Under the pieces are notes generated by a model, which saw nothing but the letters and a program-made list of their open reading frames with translations, did not search any database and was not told where the DNA came from. Both the position numbers and the translations under genes were made by a program. Shown here in pieces: positions 26,240 through 34,526 of a DNA stretch of 64,000 bases. This stretch comes from Pseudomonas sp. Irchel s3h17 (GTDB lineage Bacteria; Pseudomonadota; Gammaproteobacteria; Pseudomonadales; Pseudomonadaceae): contig NZ_FYDL01000005.1 in NCBI RefSeq assembly GCF_900187505.1, positions 62,001 to 126,000 on the forward strand, given 5' to 3'. Numbering within the stretch: the first letter of the stretch is position 1; each line of letters starts with the position of its first letter.

Positions 26240-27856
26240 CTAAAACCGTGCGACACCAAAACTGTTGGACTGCAGCTGACGAACATCGGCCTCGTGACAA
26301 ACATCCAGTAAGTAGCCCAACAGCGTACGGGTGTCCCGTGGATCAATCAGCCCGTCGTCCCACAGGTTGGCACTGCCATAGAGGGCGGTGGACTGGCTGT
26401 CGAGTTTTTGCGCGGTGACCTGTTCCAGCATGTCGAGCATCTTCGGATCCGGGACCAGGCCGTCCTTGAGCTGTTTGGCTTCGGTGACGATGCGCAGCAC
26501 CTTGCCGGCCTGGGCCCCACCCATCACTGCCGTACGGCTGTTGGGCCAGGCGAAGATAAAACGTGGGTCCAGGCCCCGGCCACACATCGCATAGTTGCCG
26601 GCGCCATAGGAGCCGCCGACCACCAGGGTCAGCTTCGGTACCCGTGCGTTGGCCACCGCCTGAATCAGCTTCGAACCATGCTTGATCACCCCTTGCTGTT
26701 CCGACTCGGTGCCGACCATGAAGCCGGTGGTGTTGTGGAAAAACAGCAGGGGGGTCTGGCTCTGATCGCACAACTGAATGAACTGCGCCGCCTTGCTGGC
26801 GCCTTGGGGGGTGATCGGGCCGTTGTTGCCGATAAAGCCGCAAGGTCGTCCCAGGATGTTCAGATGACCGCAGAGGGTCTGCCGGTCAAACTCACCCTTG
26901 AACTCCAGAAAGCGCGAGCCATCGGCGATGCGGGCAATGATCTCGCGCACGTCGTAGGGCTTTTTCGGATCATCGGGAATCAACCCCAACAGTTCATCGA
27001 TGGGGTAGAGCGGTTCGTCCCAGGGCTGGGCGGCGAGCCGTGGCAGTCGCGCGTTCCACGGCAACAGGCTGACGATCTCGCGCACCAGGCGCACACCGTC
27101 GGCATCATTCTCGGCCAGGTACTCGGCGGTGCCGGCGATTTGCGCGTGCATTTCGGCGCCGCCGAGTTGCTCGTCGGTGGCGACCTCGCCCGTGGCGGCC
27201 TTGAGCAGCGGGGGCCCGGCAAGAAACAGTTTGGCCTTGCCGCGCACCACCACCACGTAATCCGACAGCCCTGGCTGATAGGCGCCGCCGGCCGTTGCCG
27301 AACCATGCACCACGGTAATCTGCGGCAAGCCCATGGCCGACATCCGCGCCTGGTTGGCGAAGCTGCGTGCGCCCTCGACAAAGATCTCGGCGGCGTAGTT
27401 GAGGTTGGCACCGCCGCTCTCGGCGAGGGTAATCACCGGCAGTTTGTTTTCCATGGCGATCTGCTGCAGGCGCAAGGATTTCTTCAGGCCACTGGGGGAG
27501 ATGGTTCCACCCTTGATCGCGCTGTTGTTGGCCACCACCAGCACCCGCACGCCGGACACATGGCCAATCCCGGCGATCAGGCCGCCGCCGGCCTGGCTAC
27601 CGTCCTTGTCATCGTGCAGCTTGTAGCCAGCCAGGCTCGCCAGTTCGAGAAACGGCGCGCCGGGGTCGAGTAACAGGTTCAAGCGTTCGCGCGGCAACAG
27701 CTGCCCGCGCTTGTCGAACTTCGCTTTGGCTTCGGCGGCCTTGCTCAGCAGGTTGCGCTCCAGTTGGCGGATCTGCTCGATACCGTCGAGCATCGCCTCG
27801 CGGTTTTGCGCAAACTGCGGGCTGAGGGGGTCTAGCAGGGATTCGATGACTGGCAT
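26240..27856 (-). CDS. atuC: Geranyl-CoA carboxylase beta subunit (carboxyltransferase)
   Basis: 538 residues with the two carboxyltransferase halves of propionyl/methylcrotonyl-CoA carboxylase type (about 30-270 and 280-530): LAESGGANLNY, GSATAGGAYQPG and, in the second half, GGSYGAGNYAMCGRG. It transfers CO2 from biotin on AtuF to the gamma carbon of geranyl-CoA. Sequence is close to the leucine enzyme (LiuB); the geranyl assignment comes from its place between atuB and atuD. It starts three bases after the atuB stop. Confidence 0.92.
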   Translation of the reverse strand: MPVIESLLDPLSPQFAQNREAMLDGIEQIRQLERNLLSKAAEAKAKFDKRGQLLPRERLNLLLDPGAPFLELASLAGYKLHDDKDGSQAGGGLIAGIGHVSGVRVLVVANNSAIKGGTISPSGLKKSLRLQQIAMENKLPVITLAESGGANLNYAAEIFVEGARSFANQARMSAMGLPQITVVHGSATAGGAYQPGLSDYVVVVRGKAKLFLAGPPLLKAATGEVATDEQLGGAEMHAQIAGTAEYLAENDADGVRLVREIVSLLPWNARLPRLAAQPWDEPLYPIDELLGLIPDDPKKPYDVREIIARIADGSRFLEFKGEFDRQTLCGHLNILGRPCGFIGNNGPITPQGASKAAQFIQLCDQSQTPLLFFHNTTGFMVGTESEQQGVIKHGSKLIQAVANARVPKLTLVVGGSYGAGNYAMCGRGLDPRFIFAWPNSRTAVMGGAQAGKVLRIVTEAKQLKDGLVPDPKMLDMLEQVTAQKLDSQSTALYGSANLWDDGLIDPRDTRTLLGYLLDVCHEADVRQLQSNSFGVARF

Positions 27857-27859
27857 GGA

Positions 27860-28729
27860 TCACCCCTCGTCCTTGAGCACGTCGGGTAAATACGCTCGAT
27901 GGAAACCATTGAACGACTCACTGTGTTGCGCCTTGTGCAGCGGCCACGCCCGGCTGCCAAGACTGGCGGCGCCGTCGATGCGCAAGGTGCTGCCGCTGAC
28001 AAACGCGGCGGCCGGGCTCAGCAGGAACACGATCGCCGCGCTGACCTCCGATTCGGTGCCGATGCGTTTGAGGGGGACATGCTCACGCAGGGTCGGGATC
28101 ACGGCCTTGAAGGCACCTTCGTAGGTGTCCATGCCACTGGAGGCAATCCAGCCCGGCGCTACCGCGTTGACGCGGACCCCGGCATAACCCCATTCGAAGG
28201 CGGCGGTCTTGGTGAAGTTGTCCATGCCCGAGCGCGCGGCCCCCGAGTGGCCCATGCCGGGCATGCCGCCCCACATGTCGGCGAGCATGTTGACGATCGC
28301 GCCGCCGGTCTTGCACATGGACTGGTTGAACACTTCCCGGGCCATCAGGAAGCCGCCCACCAGGTTGGTGCGCAGCACGGTTTCGAAGCCCTTCTGATTG
28401 ATCGAGGCCAAGGGCGCCGGGTATTGGCCACCGGCATTGTTCACCAACCCCTGGATCGGACCATGTGTCTCGATCAATTGCGCCACCAACTGCTTGACCA
28501 CTTCTTCATCGCGAATGTCGCAGGCCTGCCAACTGGCCTTGCCGCCGTCTTCGGTGATTTCAGCGGCGACCTGCTGGAGCTTTTCCGGCTTGCGCCCCAC
28601 CAGCAGCACATGAGCACCGAGGGCCGCCAGTTCATGGGCGGTGCAACGACCGATGCCACTGCCACCGCCCGTGACGAGGATGTTCTGGCCAGCAAACAGA
28701 TCGGGTTTGAATATTGAGTCGAAGGCCAC
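27860..28729 (-). CDS. atuB: Short-chain dehydrogenase/reductase AtuB
   Basis: 289 residues. Rossmann motif TGGGSGIG near residue 20 and LVNNAGGQYP are present. The usual catalytic Tyr-x-x-x-Lys is replaced by a His-Ser-Gly-Ala-Ala-Arg block (GHSGAARSGMDNFTK), as in 2-enoyl-CoA/2,4-dienoyl-CoA reductase branches, which fits an acyl-CoA-linked substrate. Its exact reaction in the atu pathway is not settled in my knowledge. It lies 12 bases downstream of atuA and three bases before atuC. Confidence 0.9.
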   Translation of the reverse strand: MAFDSIFKPDLFAGQNILVTGGGSGIGRCTAHELAALGAHVLLVGRKPEKLQQVAAEITEDGGKASWQACDIRDEEVVKQLVAQLIETHGPIQGLVNNAGGQYPAPLASINQKGFETVLRTNLVGGFLMAREVFNQSMCKTGGAIVNMLADMWGGMPGMGHSGAARSGMDNFTKTAAFEWGYAGVRVNAVAPGWIASSGMDTYEGAFKAVIPTLREHVPLKRIGTESEVSAAIVFLLSPAAAFVSGSTLRIDGAASLGSRAWPLHKAQHSESFNGFHRAYLPDVLKDEG

Positions 28730-28741
28730 GGTGACAGTCCT

Positions 28742-30532
28742 CTAGTTGACTTGGTCAGCGATGCTTTGCGGCACCGGGATCTGGATTTCCAGCAGCTGTT
28801 GAGCGAATGCCTTGCCTTGCGGGTCGATCCGCAGGCTGGCCACGCCACCGCCACCGAGGGCGTTTTCCAAGAGAAAGTTCAGGCTGTGGGTACCGGGCAG
28901 GTACCAGCGTTCGACACGCCCATGGACCGGGTCGAGTACGTGGCTCATCCAGTCGACCATCACCTCGGGCGTCAGCGCTTCGGCAATCCAGGGCAGGTAG
29001 TCGGGCGAGCGGGCCATCACGCCGATGTTGCTGTGATTGCCCTTGTCGCCGGAGCGTGCCACCGCCAGTTTCACCAGCGCCACACTGGCGTCGGCCCGGC
29101 CCTGGGGTTTGGGCGGGGCAAAGGGCACCGGCAGGGTGGCAGTATCGAGGTGATCGAGGGCGGGCAGAGGGCAGGCATGACGCTGGCCTTGCAGATCGAC
29201 TTCCAGTGCGCAGGCGGTTTTGTCGATCAGGAACGAATACAGACGGATCAGCGGGTACACCGTCGGCCGGCCTCCGACGATGCCGGTCAAGCCCGGTGCC
29301 ATGCCGGTGGCCGCCTGGGCGATCTCGCGGGAAAACAGGATCAACGCGTGCTTGTTCGGGTGCCGCACCGCGAGTTTGATCACCACCTCGCGGCTGTCCT
29401 GGCGCTGGCCGTGGGGGCCGTAGGTCGCTTCGCTGCCGAGCAGTTCGATGTTGACTTCGCTGTAGGGTGCCCAGCCACGTTGGCTGAACATCTCCGAGGT
29501 CCTGGCGATGATTGCGTCGCTGACTCGGCGGGCCTTGGCTACCGCATCGATGCCGGCGATCAGACAGCTGGCGGTACAGCGAAAGCCATCCGGATAGGTG
29601 GCGCTGACCTTGTATTGCGCCGAAGGGGGCAGACCCTTGGCGCCGTGCACCTGAACAAGGTGGTGGCCGTGCTGCTGGAGTTTGACCTGGCTGAAATCAC
29701 ACACCACGTCGGGTAGCAGATAGGCGCGTGGGTTGCCGATTTCATACAGCAGTTGCTCACCTACCGTCAGCGGGGTGACCAGCCCGCCGGAGCCTTCGGG
29801 TTTGCCGACCGTGAACTGGCCATCGGCGCTGACTTCGACGACGGGAAAGCCGATGTGCTCATAGTCCGGCACTGCTCGCCAATCGGTGAAGTTGCCGCCG
29901 GTGCACTGCGCTCCGCATTCAATGATGTGCCCGGCCAGTGCGGCCTGGGCCAGTTTGTCGTAGTCCTGCCATGACCAGCCGAACTCATGCACCAGGGCGG
30001 CGCTGACCACGGCGCTGTCGACCACGCGCCCGGTAATCACAATGTCCGCGCCCAGGCGCAGGGCTTCGACGATGCCGGGAGCGCCCAGGTAGGCATTGGT
30101 CGAGACGCACATCGGCGGCAGGGGCGCGCCGCTGAACATTTCCTGCACGCCGCGGGTCGCCAGTTGCTTGAACTGTGGTTGCAGGTCATCGCCCAGCAAC
30201 ACGGCGATTTTCAGGGGCACACCGGCCGCCTCGCATGCACCTTGCAGCGCGGCGGCGCAGGCCAGTGGATTGACCCCGCCGGCGTTGCTTATCACACGGA
30301 TGTGCTGTTGGCTGATGCGGCCTAGGAGCGGAGCGAGCACCTCGACGAAGTCGGTGGCGTAACCGGCCTGGGGATCTTTCAGGCGGGCGCCGGCCAGCAG
30401 CGACATGGTGATTTCCGCCAGATAGTCGAACACCAGGTAGTCCAGCCGGGCGCCTTCGACCAACTGCGCAGCGGCGGTCGAGGTGTCGCCCCAAAAGGCA
30501 CTGGCACAGCCGATACGAACGGTTTTGGTCAT
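28742..30532 (-). CDS. atuA: Acyclic terpene utilisation protein AtuA (DUF1446)
   Basis: 596 residues: a large DUF1446 domain (about 5-450, IGCASAFWGDTSTAA) followed by an AtuA-like ferredoxin-fold domain (about 480-590, LAVARSGDKGNHSNIGV). AtuA is required for growth on citronellol/geraniol; its biochemical role is not established. The ATG at 30532 has GGAGG six bases upstream; the frame extends further to 30568, but without support. It is the first gene of the atu operon, with the operators of the divergent regulator upstream. Confidence 0.93.
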   Translation of the reverse strand: MTKTVRIGCASAFWGDTSTAAAQLVEGARLDYLVFDYLAEITMSLLAGARLKDPQAGYATDFVEVLAPLLGRISQQHIRVISNAGGVNPLACAAALQGACEAAGVPLKIAVLLGDDLQPQFKQLATRGVQEMFSGAPLPPMCVSTNAYLGAPGIVEALRLGADIVITGRVVDSAVVSAALVHEFGWSWQDYDKLAQAALAGHIIECGAQCTGGNFTDWRAVPDYEHIGFPVVEVSADGQFTVGKPEGSGGLVTPLTVGEQLLYEIGNPRAYLLPDVVCDFSQVKLQQHGHHLVQVHGAKGLPPSAQYKVSATYPDGFRCTASCLIAGIDAVAKARRVSDAIIARTSEMFSQRGWAPYSEVNIELLGSEATYGPHGQRQDSREVVIKLAVRHPNKHALILFSREIAQAATGMAPGLTGIVGGRPTVYPLIRLYSFLIDKTACALEVDLQGQRHACPLPALDHLDTATLPVPFAPPKPQGRADASVALVKLAVARSGDKGNHSNIGVMARSPDYLPWIAEALTPEVMVDWMSHVLDPVHGRVERWYLPGTHSLNFLLENALGGGGVASLRIDPQGKAFAQQLLEIQIPVPQSIADQVN

Positions 30533-30563
30533 TGCGAGCCTCCGACAGAAGTGTTTTGAGACT

Positions 30564-30580
30564 ACCAAGCAAGCGCTTGG
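30564..30580. promoter_or_regulatory. Probable AtuR operator, copy 1
   Basis: ACCAAGCAAGCGCTTGG contains the perfect palindrome CAAGCGCTTG. The same 17 bases occur once more, inverted, at 30608-30624. Two such sites in a 178-base divergent promoter region next to a TetR-type gene strongly suggest regulator binding. In P. aeruginosa, AtuR is known to bind palindromes in the same place. Confidence 0.82.
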
Positions 30581-30607
30581 TTTGTAAATGCCGGTTACAA
30601 CTTCTGC

Positions 30608-30624
30608 CCAAGCGCTTGCTTGGT
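30608..30624. promoter_or_regulatory. Probable AtuR operator, copy 2 (inverted)
   Basis: CCAAGCGCTTGCTTGGT is the exact reverse complement of the site at 30564-30580. The centres lie about 43 bases apart, roughly four helical turns, so both would face the same side of the DNA. It sits about 87 bases before the atuR start. Confidence 0.82.
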
Positions 30625-30710
30625 TTGCCCGGCCAGCTTAAATTGCCGCGCAACCCACTGCGTTGGCGGTGTGGCCGCACATTTGATTGAGCGACTGTAG
30701 GAGAGAACGG

Positions 30711-31334
30711 GTGGACGAGCAAAAAGCCCTGCTGGTAATGCGCGAGTTGGTCGACAATGGGCAACTGACCGACCCTGACAGCGCTCGTGGCAAACTGCTG
30801 CAGACGGCCGCTCACCTGTTTCGCAACAAGGGCTACGAGCGCACCACGGTGCGTGACCTGGCCAGTGCGGTGGGGATTCAGTCAGGCAGCATTTTTCATC
30901 ACTTCAAGAGCAAGGATGAAATCCTGCGGGCGGTGATGGAAGAAACCATTCGCTACAACACCGCCTTGATGCGCGCGTCACTGGCTCAGTCCCCCACGGT
31001 GCGTGATCGGCTGCTGGCGCTGATCCGCTGCGAGTTGCAGTCGATCATGGGCGGTAGCGGTGAGGCCATGGCGGTACTGGTCTACGAATGGCGTTCGTTG
31101 TCCGAGGACGGGCAGGCCCAGGTGCTGGCATTGCGCGACATCTACGAGCAGATCTGGTTGCAGGTACTGGGGGAGGCCAAGGACGCGGGCTTCATTCGCG
31201 GCGATGTATTCATTACCCGACGTTTCCTGACGGGGGCCTTGTCCTGGACCACCACCTGGTTTCGCCCGGACGGCAGCATGAGCCTTGATCAATTGGCCGA
31301 TGAAGCGTTGATTCTGGTGCTGGATGAGAAATGA
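30711..31334 (+). CDS. atuR: TetR-family repressor AtuR
   Basis: 207 residues from a GTG at 30711, which has AGGAGAG a few bases upstream. N-terminal TetR helix-turn-helix (about 22-66, LFRNKGYERTTVRDLASAVG then SGSIFHHFKSKDEIL), then a C-terminal ligand domain of no specific family motif. It is transcribed away from atuA, with two operators between. It is expected to repress atuABCDEF, released by a citronellol/geraniol catabolite. Identification rests on position and the regulator family. Confidence 0.88.
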   Translation: MDEQKALLVMRELVDNGQLTDPDSARGKLLQTAAHLFRNKGYERTTVRDLASAVGIQSGSIFHHFKSKDEILRAVMEETIRYNTALMRASLAQSPTVRDRLLALIRCELQSIMGGSGEAMAVLVYEWRSLSEDGQAQVLALRDIYEQIWLQVLGEAKDAGFIRGDVFITRRFLTGALSWTTTWFRPDGSMSLDQLADEALILVLDEK

Positions 31335-31437
31335 CGGGTTGACCAAAAACTAATAAATAGCCCTCCGTACATTGTCTAAGTGGGTGAAACCGCCTAGCGT
31401 GATGGGGGAGACAGTCTTTTCAGGGGTGGTGTTTTTG

Positions 31438-32232
31438 ATGGCTTCGCCAGTGTGGACGGCTTCGCGGATCTTACTGATGGCGCTGGGTGCGTTGTTCGTA
31501 CAGCCGACTTCGGCTGCCCAGTTGGTGCGAGTCGGTGCGGCGCACTTTCCGCCTTACACCGTCCGCCCGGAAAGCGGTGCCGACACCGGGTTGTTGCCGC
31601 AATTGGTAGTAGCCCTGAACCAACTGCAAACCGACTATCAATTTATCCTGGTACCCACCTCGATCCCGCGTCGCTTCGGTGACTTCACCCAGGGGCGGGT
31701 CGACATGGCGATCTTCGAGAACCCGGCCTGGGGCTGGCAGGAGATTCCCCACACAACCGTCGACATGGGGCTGGAAGATGCGGAAATCTTTGTCGCCCAA
31801 CGACGTCCCGGTCGCGAGCAAACGTATTTTGCCGACCTGCAAGGTAAACGGCTGGCATTGTTCAGTGGATATCACTATGCCTTTGCCAATTTCAACGCGA
31901 CCCCGAAGTTCCTCGCAGACGAATACAACGCCACGCTGACCTACTCCCACGACAGCAACCTGCTGATGGTCTTGCGTGATCGCGCCGATATTGCGCTGGT
32001 CACCCGTTCGTACCTGTTCGATTATTTCTTGCGTAACGAGGCGGTCGCGCAACAGTTGCTGGCGTCAGAACGCATCGATCAGGTCTATCACCATTACGCA
32101 CTGATTCGCCCGACGGCCCCGATCAGTGGCGAGGCGTTCGGCAAGTTGCTGCAAGGCCTGCGGGACAATGGGCAGATGCTGAAGATCTTCGATCCATACA
32201 AGATTGCCATCGTCCCGGTGCCCAAGGGCTGA
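31438..32232 (+). CDS. Periplasmic substrate-binding protein, SBP_bac_3 family
   Basis: 264 residues. Signal peptide (MASPVWTASRILLMALGALF, cleaved near SAA-QL), then a bilobed binding-protein domain (about 29-260) opening with RVGAAHFPPYT and containing the lobe-hinge block GRVDMAIFENPAW. Such proteins bind polar solutes, often amino acids, in the periplasm. No permease or ATPase gene is next to it, so it is an orphan or a sensor accessory. The start is uncertain; upstream ATG 31402 and TTG 31372 would lengthen the protein without improving the signal peptide. Confidence 0.82.
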   Translation: MASPVWTASRILLMALGALFVQPTSAAQLVRVGAAHFPPYTVRPESGADTGLLPQLVVALNQLQTDYQFILVPTSIPRRFGDFTQGRVDMAIFENPAWGWQEIPHTTVDMGLEDAEIFVAQRRPGREQTYFADLQGKRLALFSGYHYAFANFNATPKFLADEYNATLTYSHDSNLLMVLRDRADIALVTRSYLFDYFLRNEAVAQQLLASERIDQVYHHYALIRPTAPISGEAFGKLLQGLRDNGQMLKIFDPYKIAIVPVPKG

Positions 32233-32547
32233 AGTCCGGTGCGCCCGCGCCGATTTGCCGGCCTGCCCTACATTTCCCTGTGCCGCTCACGTCACATCAA
32301 CCAACGGTCGATGATTGCCGTGAGCCCGGGTTGCCCCCCTGTTCCTGGATGATCCGCGCACGCAACGGGTGGTGGCCGAGCCGCGCGCCGACGATGCGAA
32401 GATGATCGGGCACCTGCACAACCAGTGCTTGCACTGCGAAAAGGCATTCGATTTTCCCCACAAGCACGCGGCGCTGATGATCCTTGGGGCGTGAACGGTT
32501 TTTTGATCGTTGCGCGTTGGCGTGATTCGTTAGCCGGGAGCGCTTTT
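32233..32547. other. Spacer with a possible gene remnant
   Basis: About 315 bases between the binding-protein gene and a REP-type element. The only protein-like sequence is the short plus-strand frame ending at 32494, listed separately. No promoter or terminator stands out. Confidence 0.4.
32369..32494 (+). pseudogene. Possible C-terminal remnant of an unknown gene
   Basis: The frame ending in TGA at 32494 encodes a well-composed C-terminal stretch (KMIGHLHNQCLHCEKAFDFP, then HKHAALMILGA) that could be the tail of a protein with a CxxC motif. It is open upstream only to about 32300, without a start or ribosome site. It may be the tail of a deleted gene, or chance. I do not recognise the family. 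Confidence 0.25.
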
Positions 32548-32658
32548 GTGGCGAGGGAGCTTGCTCCCGCTCGGCCGCGAAGCGGCCGTAATCTAATAAA
32601 GCGGGGTGCAGGTTCAGGGCCGCCTTGCGCCCCAGCGGGAGCAAGCGCCCTCGCCACA
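32548..32658. repeat. REP-type inverted pair
   Basis: GTGGCGAGGGAGCTTGCTCC begins the left unit; the right unit ends as its reverse complement with one variation (GGGAGCAAGCGCCCTCGCCAC). The left unit also has a GGCCGCGAAGCGGCC hairpin. It closely matches the pair at 63075-63205. Such BIME-like pairs are typical of fluorescent pseudomonads and lie between genes. It sits after the pvdS stop. Confidence 0.9.
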
Positions 32659-32677
32659 GGGGATAGAGTGTTCGGGG

Positions 32678-33226
32678 TCAACGACGGGCGTAGGTATCGC
32701 TGTGAGTGCCCGAGACCTTGCGACAATGCACCAGCGCATCACGGATCATGAAGTTCACCAGGGTGGGCGACACGCCCAGTTCCTTGGCGATGTCCTTCTG
32801 GGGCACACCGTGCAAGCGATACATCTCGAAGGCGTAGCGGGTGCGGCTCGGCAGTTTGCCGAGGGCGTCGGCGATATGTTCCAGGGTCGAGAAGTTGATG
32901 TGTGACGTTTCTGGCGAAGCCCCATGAATAACCACGTTCAAACCTTCTTCTTCAGTCCCTGAAAATTTCTGCTCCAACGCCTGTTTACGGTAGTGGTCGA
33001 TCGCCAGGTTGCGCACGATCTGGAACAGGTAGCTGAGCTGCGCCTTGAATGAGGAGGTGATCTGTGGCGCCGACTGCAACCGGAAGAACGCATCCTGGAC
33101 CACGTCTTCGGCGCGGGATCGGCAACCGGTAATACGAGCGGCGATCTTCACCAACGTCAGTCGGTGATCAACGAACGCCTGGATTAAGGGTGAATCGCAC
33201 GTACTTGTGCAAACGGGTTCCGTCAT
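32678..33226 (-). CDS. pvdS: Extracytoplasmic-function sigma factor PvdS (pyoverdine)
   Basis: 182 residues, nearly matching from memory the P. aeruginosa PvdS core (ITGCRSRAEDVVQDAFFRLQ, LSYLFQIVRNLAIDHYRKQA, LHGVPQKDIAKELGVSPTLV). Sigma-70 region 2 is about 20-90 and region 4 about 120-170. PvdS directs RNA polymerase to pyoverdine synthesis genes under iron starvation. The ATG at 33226 has AAGG eight bases upstream; GTG 33235 is an alternative. A Fur box lies upstream. No pyoverdine peptide synthetase gene is adjacent. Confidence 0.95.
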   Translation of the reverse strand: MTEPVCTSTCDSPLIQAFVDHRLTLVKIAARITGCRSRAEDVVQDAFFRLQSAPQITSSFKAQLSYLFQIVRNLAIDHYRKQALEQKFSGTEEEGLNVVIHGASPETSHINFSTLEHIADALGKLPSRTRYAFEMYRLHGVPQKDIAKELGVSPTLVNFMIRDALVHCRKVSGTHSDTYARR

Positions 33227-33622
33227 GGAAGTCACCTTGCTACAGAAAGTTAATAGGACGACAAGGGATTTGGAGTCGTCCTACGTATCGAGCGACAAGC
33301 TATGACGAATGATAATTATTGTCAATTGCGGCGATGGTTAATTCTTCCAAACGAAGCGTCTTGCGAACGGCATCACGCTGGCAGGTCGTGAACCGCTGTG
33401 CGTCAAGCTGTCCTGCAGTGTGCGTCAGTGGTTGAGCGAGCTGCGCAAGGGCCAACCCCTGTTCGACAGCCTGTTCGTGTTGCGTCGAGGCGGAGGGTCG
33501 GTAGCGATTGTGCTCGCAGGCCTTGTCACATGCGCTATTGAAGCCGGAATTGACGCTCATGCGTGCGCGGGGCAGTCTGCCGGAGCATTTCTGACAGGCA
33601 CACTGTGCAAAGGAGACAACGG
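33227..33622. other. Divergent promoter region of pvdS and the hydrolase
   Basis: About 396 bases. The pvdS side holds the Fur box at 33308-33326. The plus frame from about 33335 to 33767 stays open across most of the region but has no start with a ribosome site or family signature, so I do not call it. The hydrolase has its own clear ribosome site just before 33623. Confidence 0.5.
33308..33326. promoter_or_regulatory. Fur box upstream of pvdS
   Basis: AATGATAATTATTGTCAAT (reverse: ATTGACAATAATTATCATT) matches the 19-bp Fur consensus GATAATGATAATCATTATC closely. It lies about 82 bases upstream of the pvdS ATG. Iron-bound Fur here would shut off pvdS, as known in Pseudomonas. Confidence 0.85.
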
Positions 33623-34447
33623 ATGCCCTTCGTTACGATTGATGGACAACCCCTTCACTATATTGACCAAGGTGTGGGTCCTGCGGTGTTGTTGGCCGGT
33701 AGTTACTTGTGGGACCAGGCTATGTGGACGCCACAGATTGCGGCCTTGTCGCAACAGTATCGGGTGATTGCCCTGGACCTGTGGGGGCACGGTGAGTCCG
33801 GGCCGCTGCCCCAGGGCACGGCCTCTCTGGATGACCTGGCGCGCCAGGCCCTGGCGCTGCTCGATCACCTGGACCTTGAGCGTGTGACGCTGGTCGGCCT
33901 TTCGGTCGGCGGCATGTGGGGGACGCGCCTGGCCCTGTCTCACCCGCAGCGCATCAACGGCCTGGTGTTGATGGACACCTACCTCGGCGCCGAACCCGAG
34001 GCCACCCGGCAGTACTATTTTTCGTTGCTCAAGCAGATCGAAGAGGCGGGTACGATTACGCCGCAGATTCTCGATATCGTGGTACCGATTTTCTTCCGGC
34101 CGGGAATCGACCCGCAGTCACCGCTTTATCAGCAGTTTCGCGCATCACTGGCAGCCTTGCCGCCTGAGCGTTTGCGCGAGAGCATCGTACCGCTGGGGCG
34201 GATCACGTTTGGTCGAGAGGGTGTGTTGGCGTGCCTGGGTCAGTTGAACCCGCAAGCCACGCTGGTGATGTGTGGTGACCAGGACACACCAAGACCGCCT
34301 TCGGAAACCATAGAGATGGCAGAGTTGATTGGTTGCCCCTATCGACTGGTGCCTGACGCCGGGCATATTTCCAATCTGGAAAATCCGCGGTTTGTCACTG
34401 AGGCCTTGTTGGCGTTCCTGGCTGACAGGCATCCGTGCAGCGGTTGA
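33623..34447 (+). CDS. Alpha/beta hydrolase
   Basis: 274 residues, alpha/beta hydrolase fold with the oxyanion region ALDLWGHGESG, nucleophile elbow Gly-Leu-Ser-Val-Gly (TLVGLSVGGMWG, Ser about 95), an Asp in MCGDQDTPRP and a catalytic His in PDAGHISNLE. ATG at 33623 has a strong AAAGGAGACAACGG ribosome site. The substrate is unknown. It is divergent from pvdS and shares its promoter region, so iron control is possible but not shown. Confidence 0.9.
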   Translation: MPFVTIDGQPLHYIDQGVGPAVLLAGSYLWDQAMWTPQIAALSQQYRVIALDLWGHGESGPLPQGTASLDDLARQALALLDHLDLERVTLVGLSVGGMWGTRLALSHPQRINGLVLMDTYLGAEPEATRQYYFSLLKQIEEAGTITPQILDIVVPIFFRPGIDPQSPLYQQFRASLAALPPERLRESIVPLGRITFGREGVLACLGQLNPQATLVMCGDQDTPRPPSETIEMAELIGCPYRLVPDAGHISNLENPRFVTEALLAFLADRHPCSG

Positions 34448-34526
34448 TTGGAATTCGCAGGCCGCCCCCATTCGGGGCGCGGTACTGCACGGATCAAGCG
34501 CAGGCGAGCGGGCCCGCGATGGAGGG

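Noticed and set aside
26408..27673. 421-codon plus-strand frame over atuC
   Set aside because: Antisense to atuC.
33335..33767. Open plus frame before the hydrolase
   Set aside because: No start with a ribosome site, no family match, and it overlaps the clear hydrolase start in another frame.
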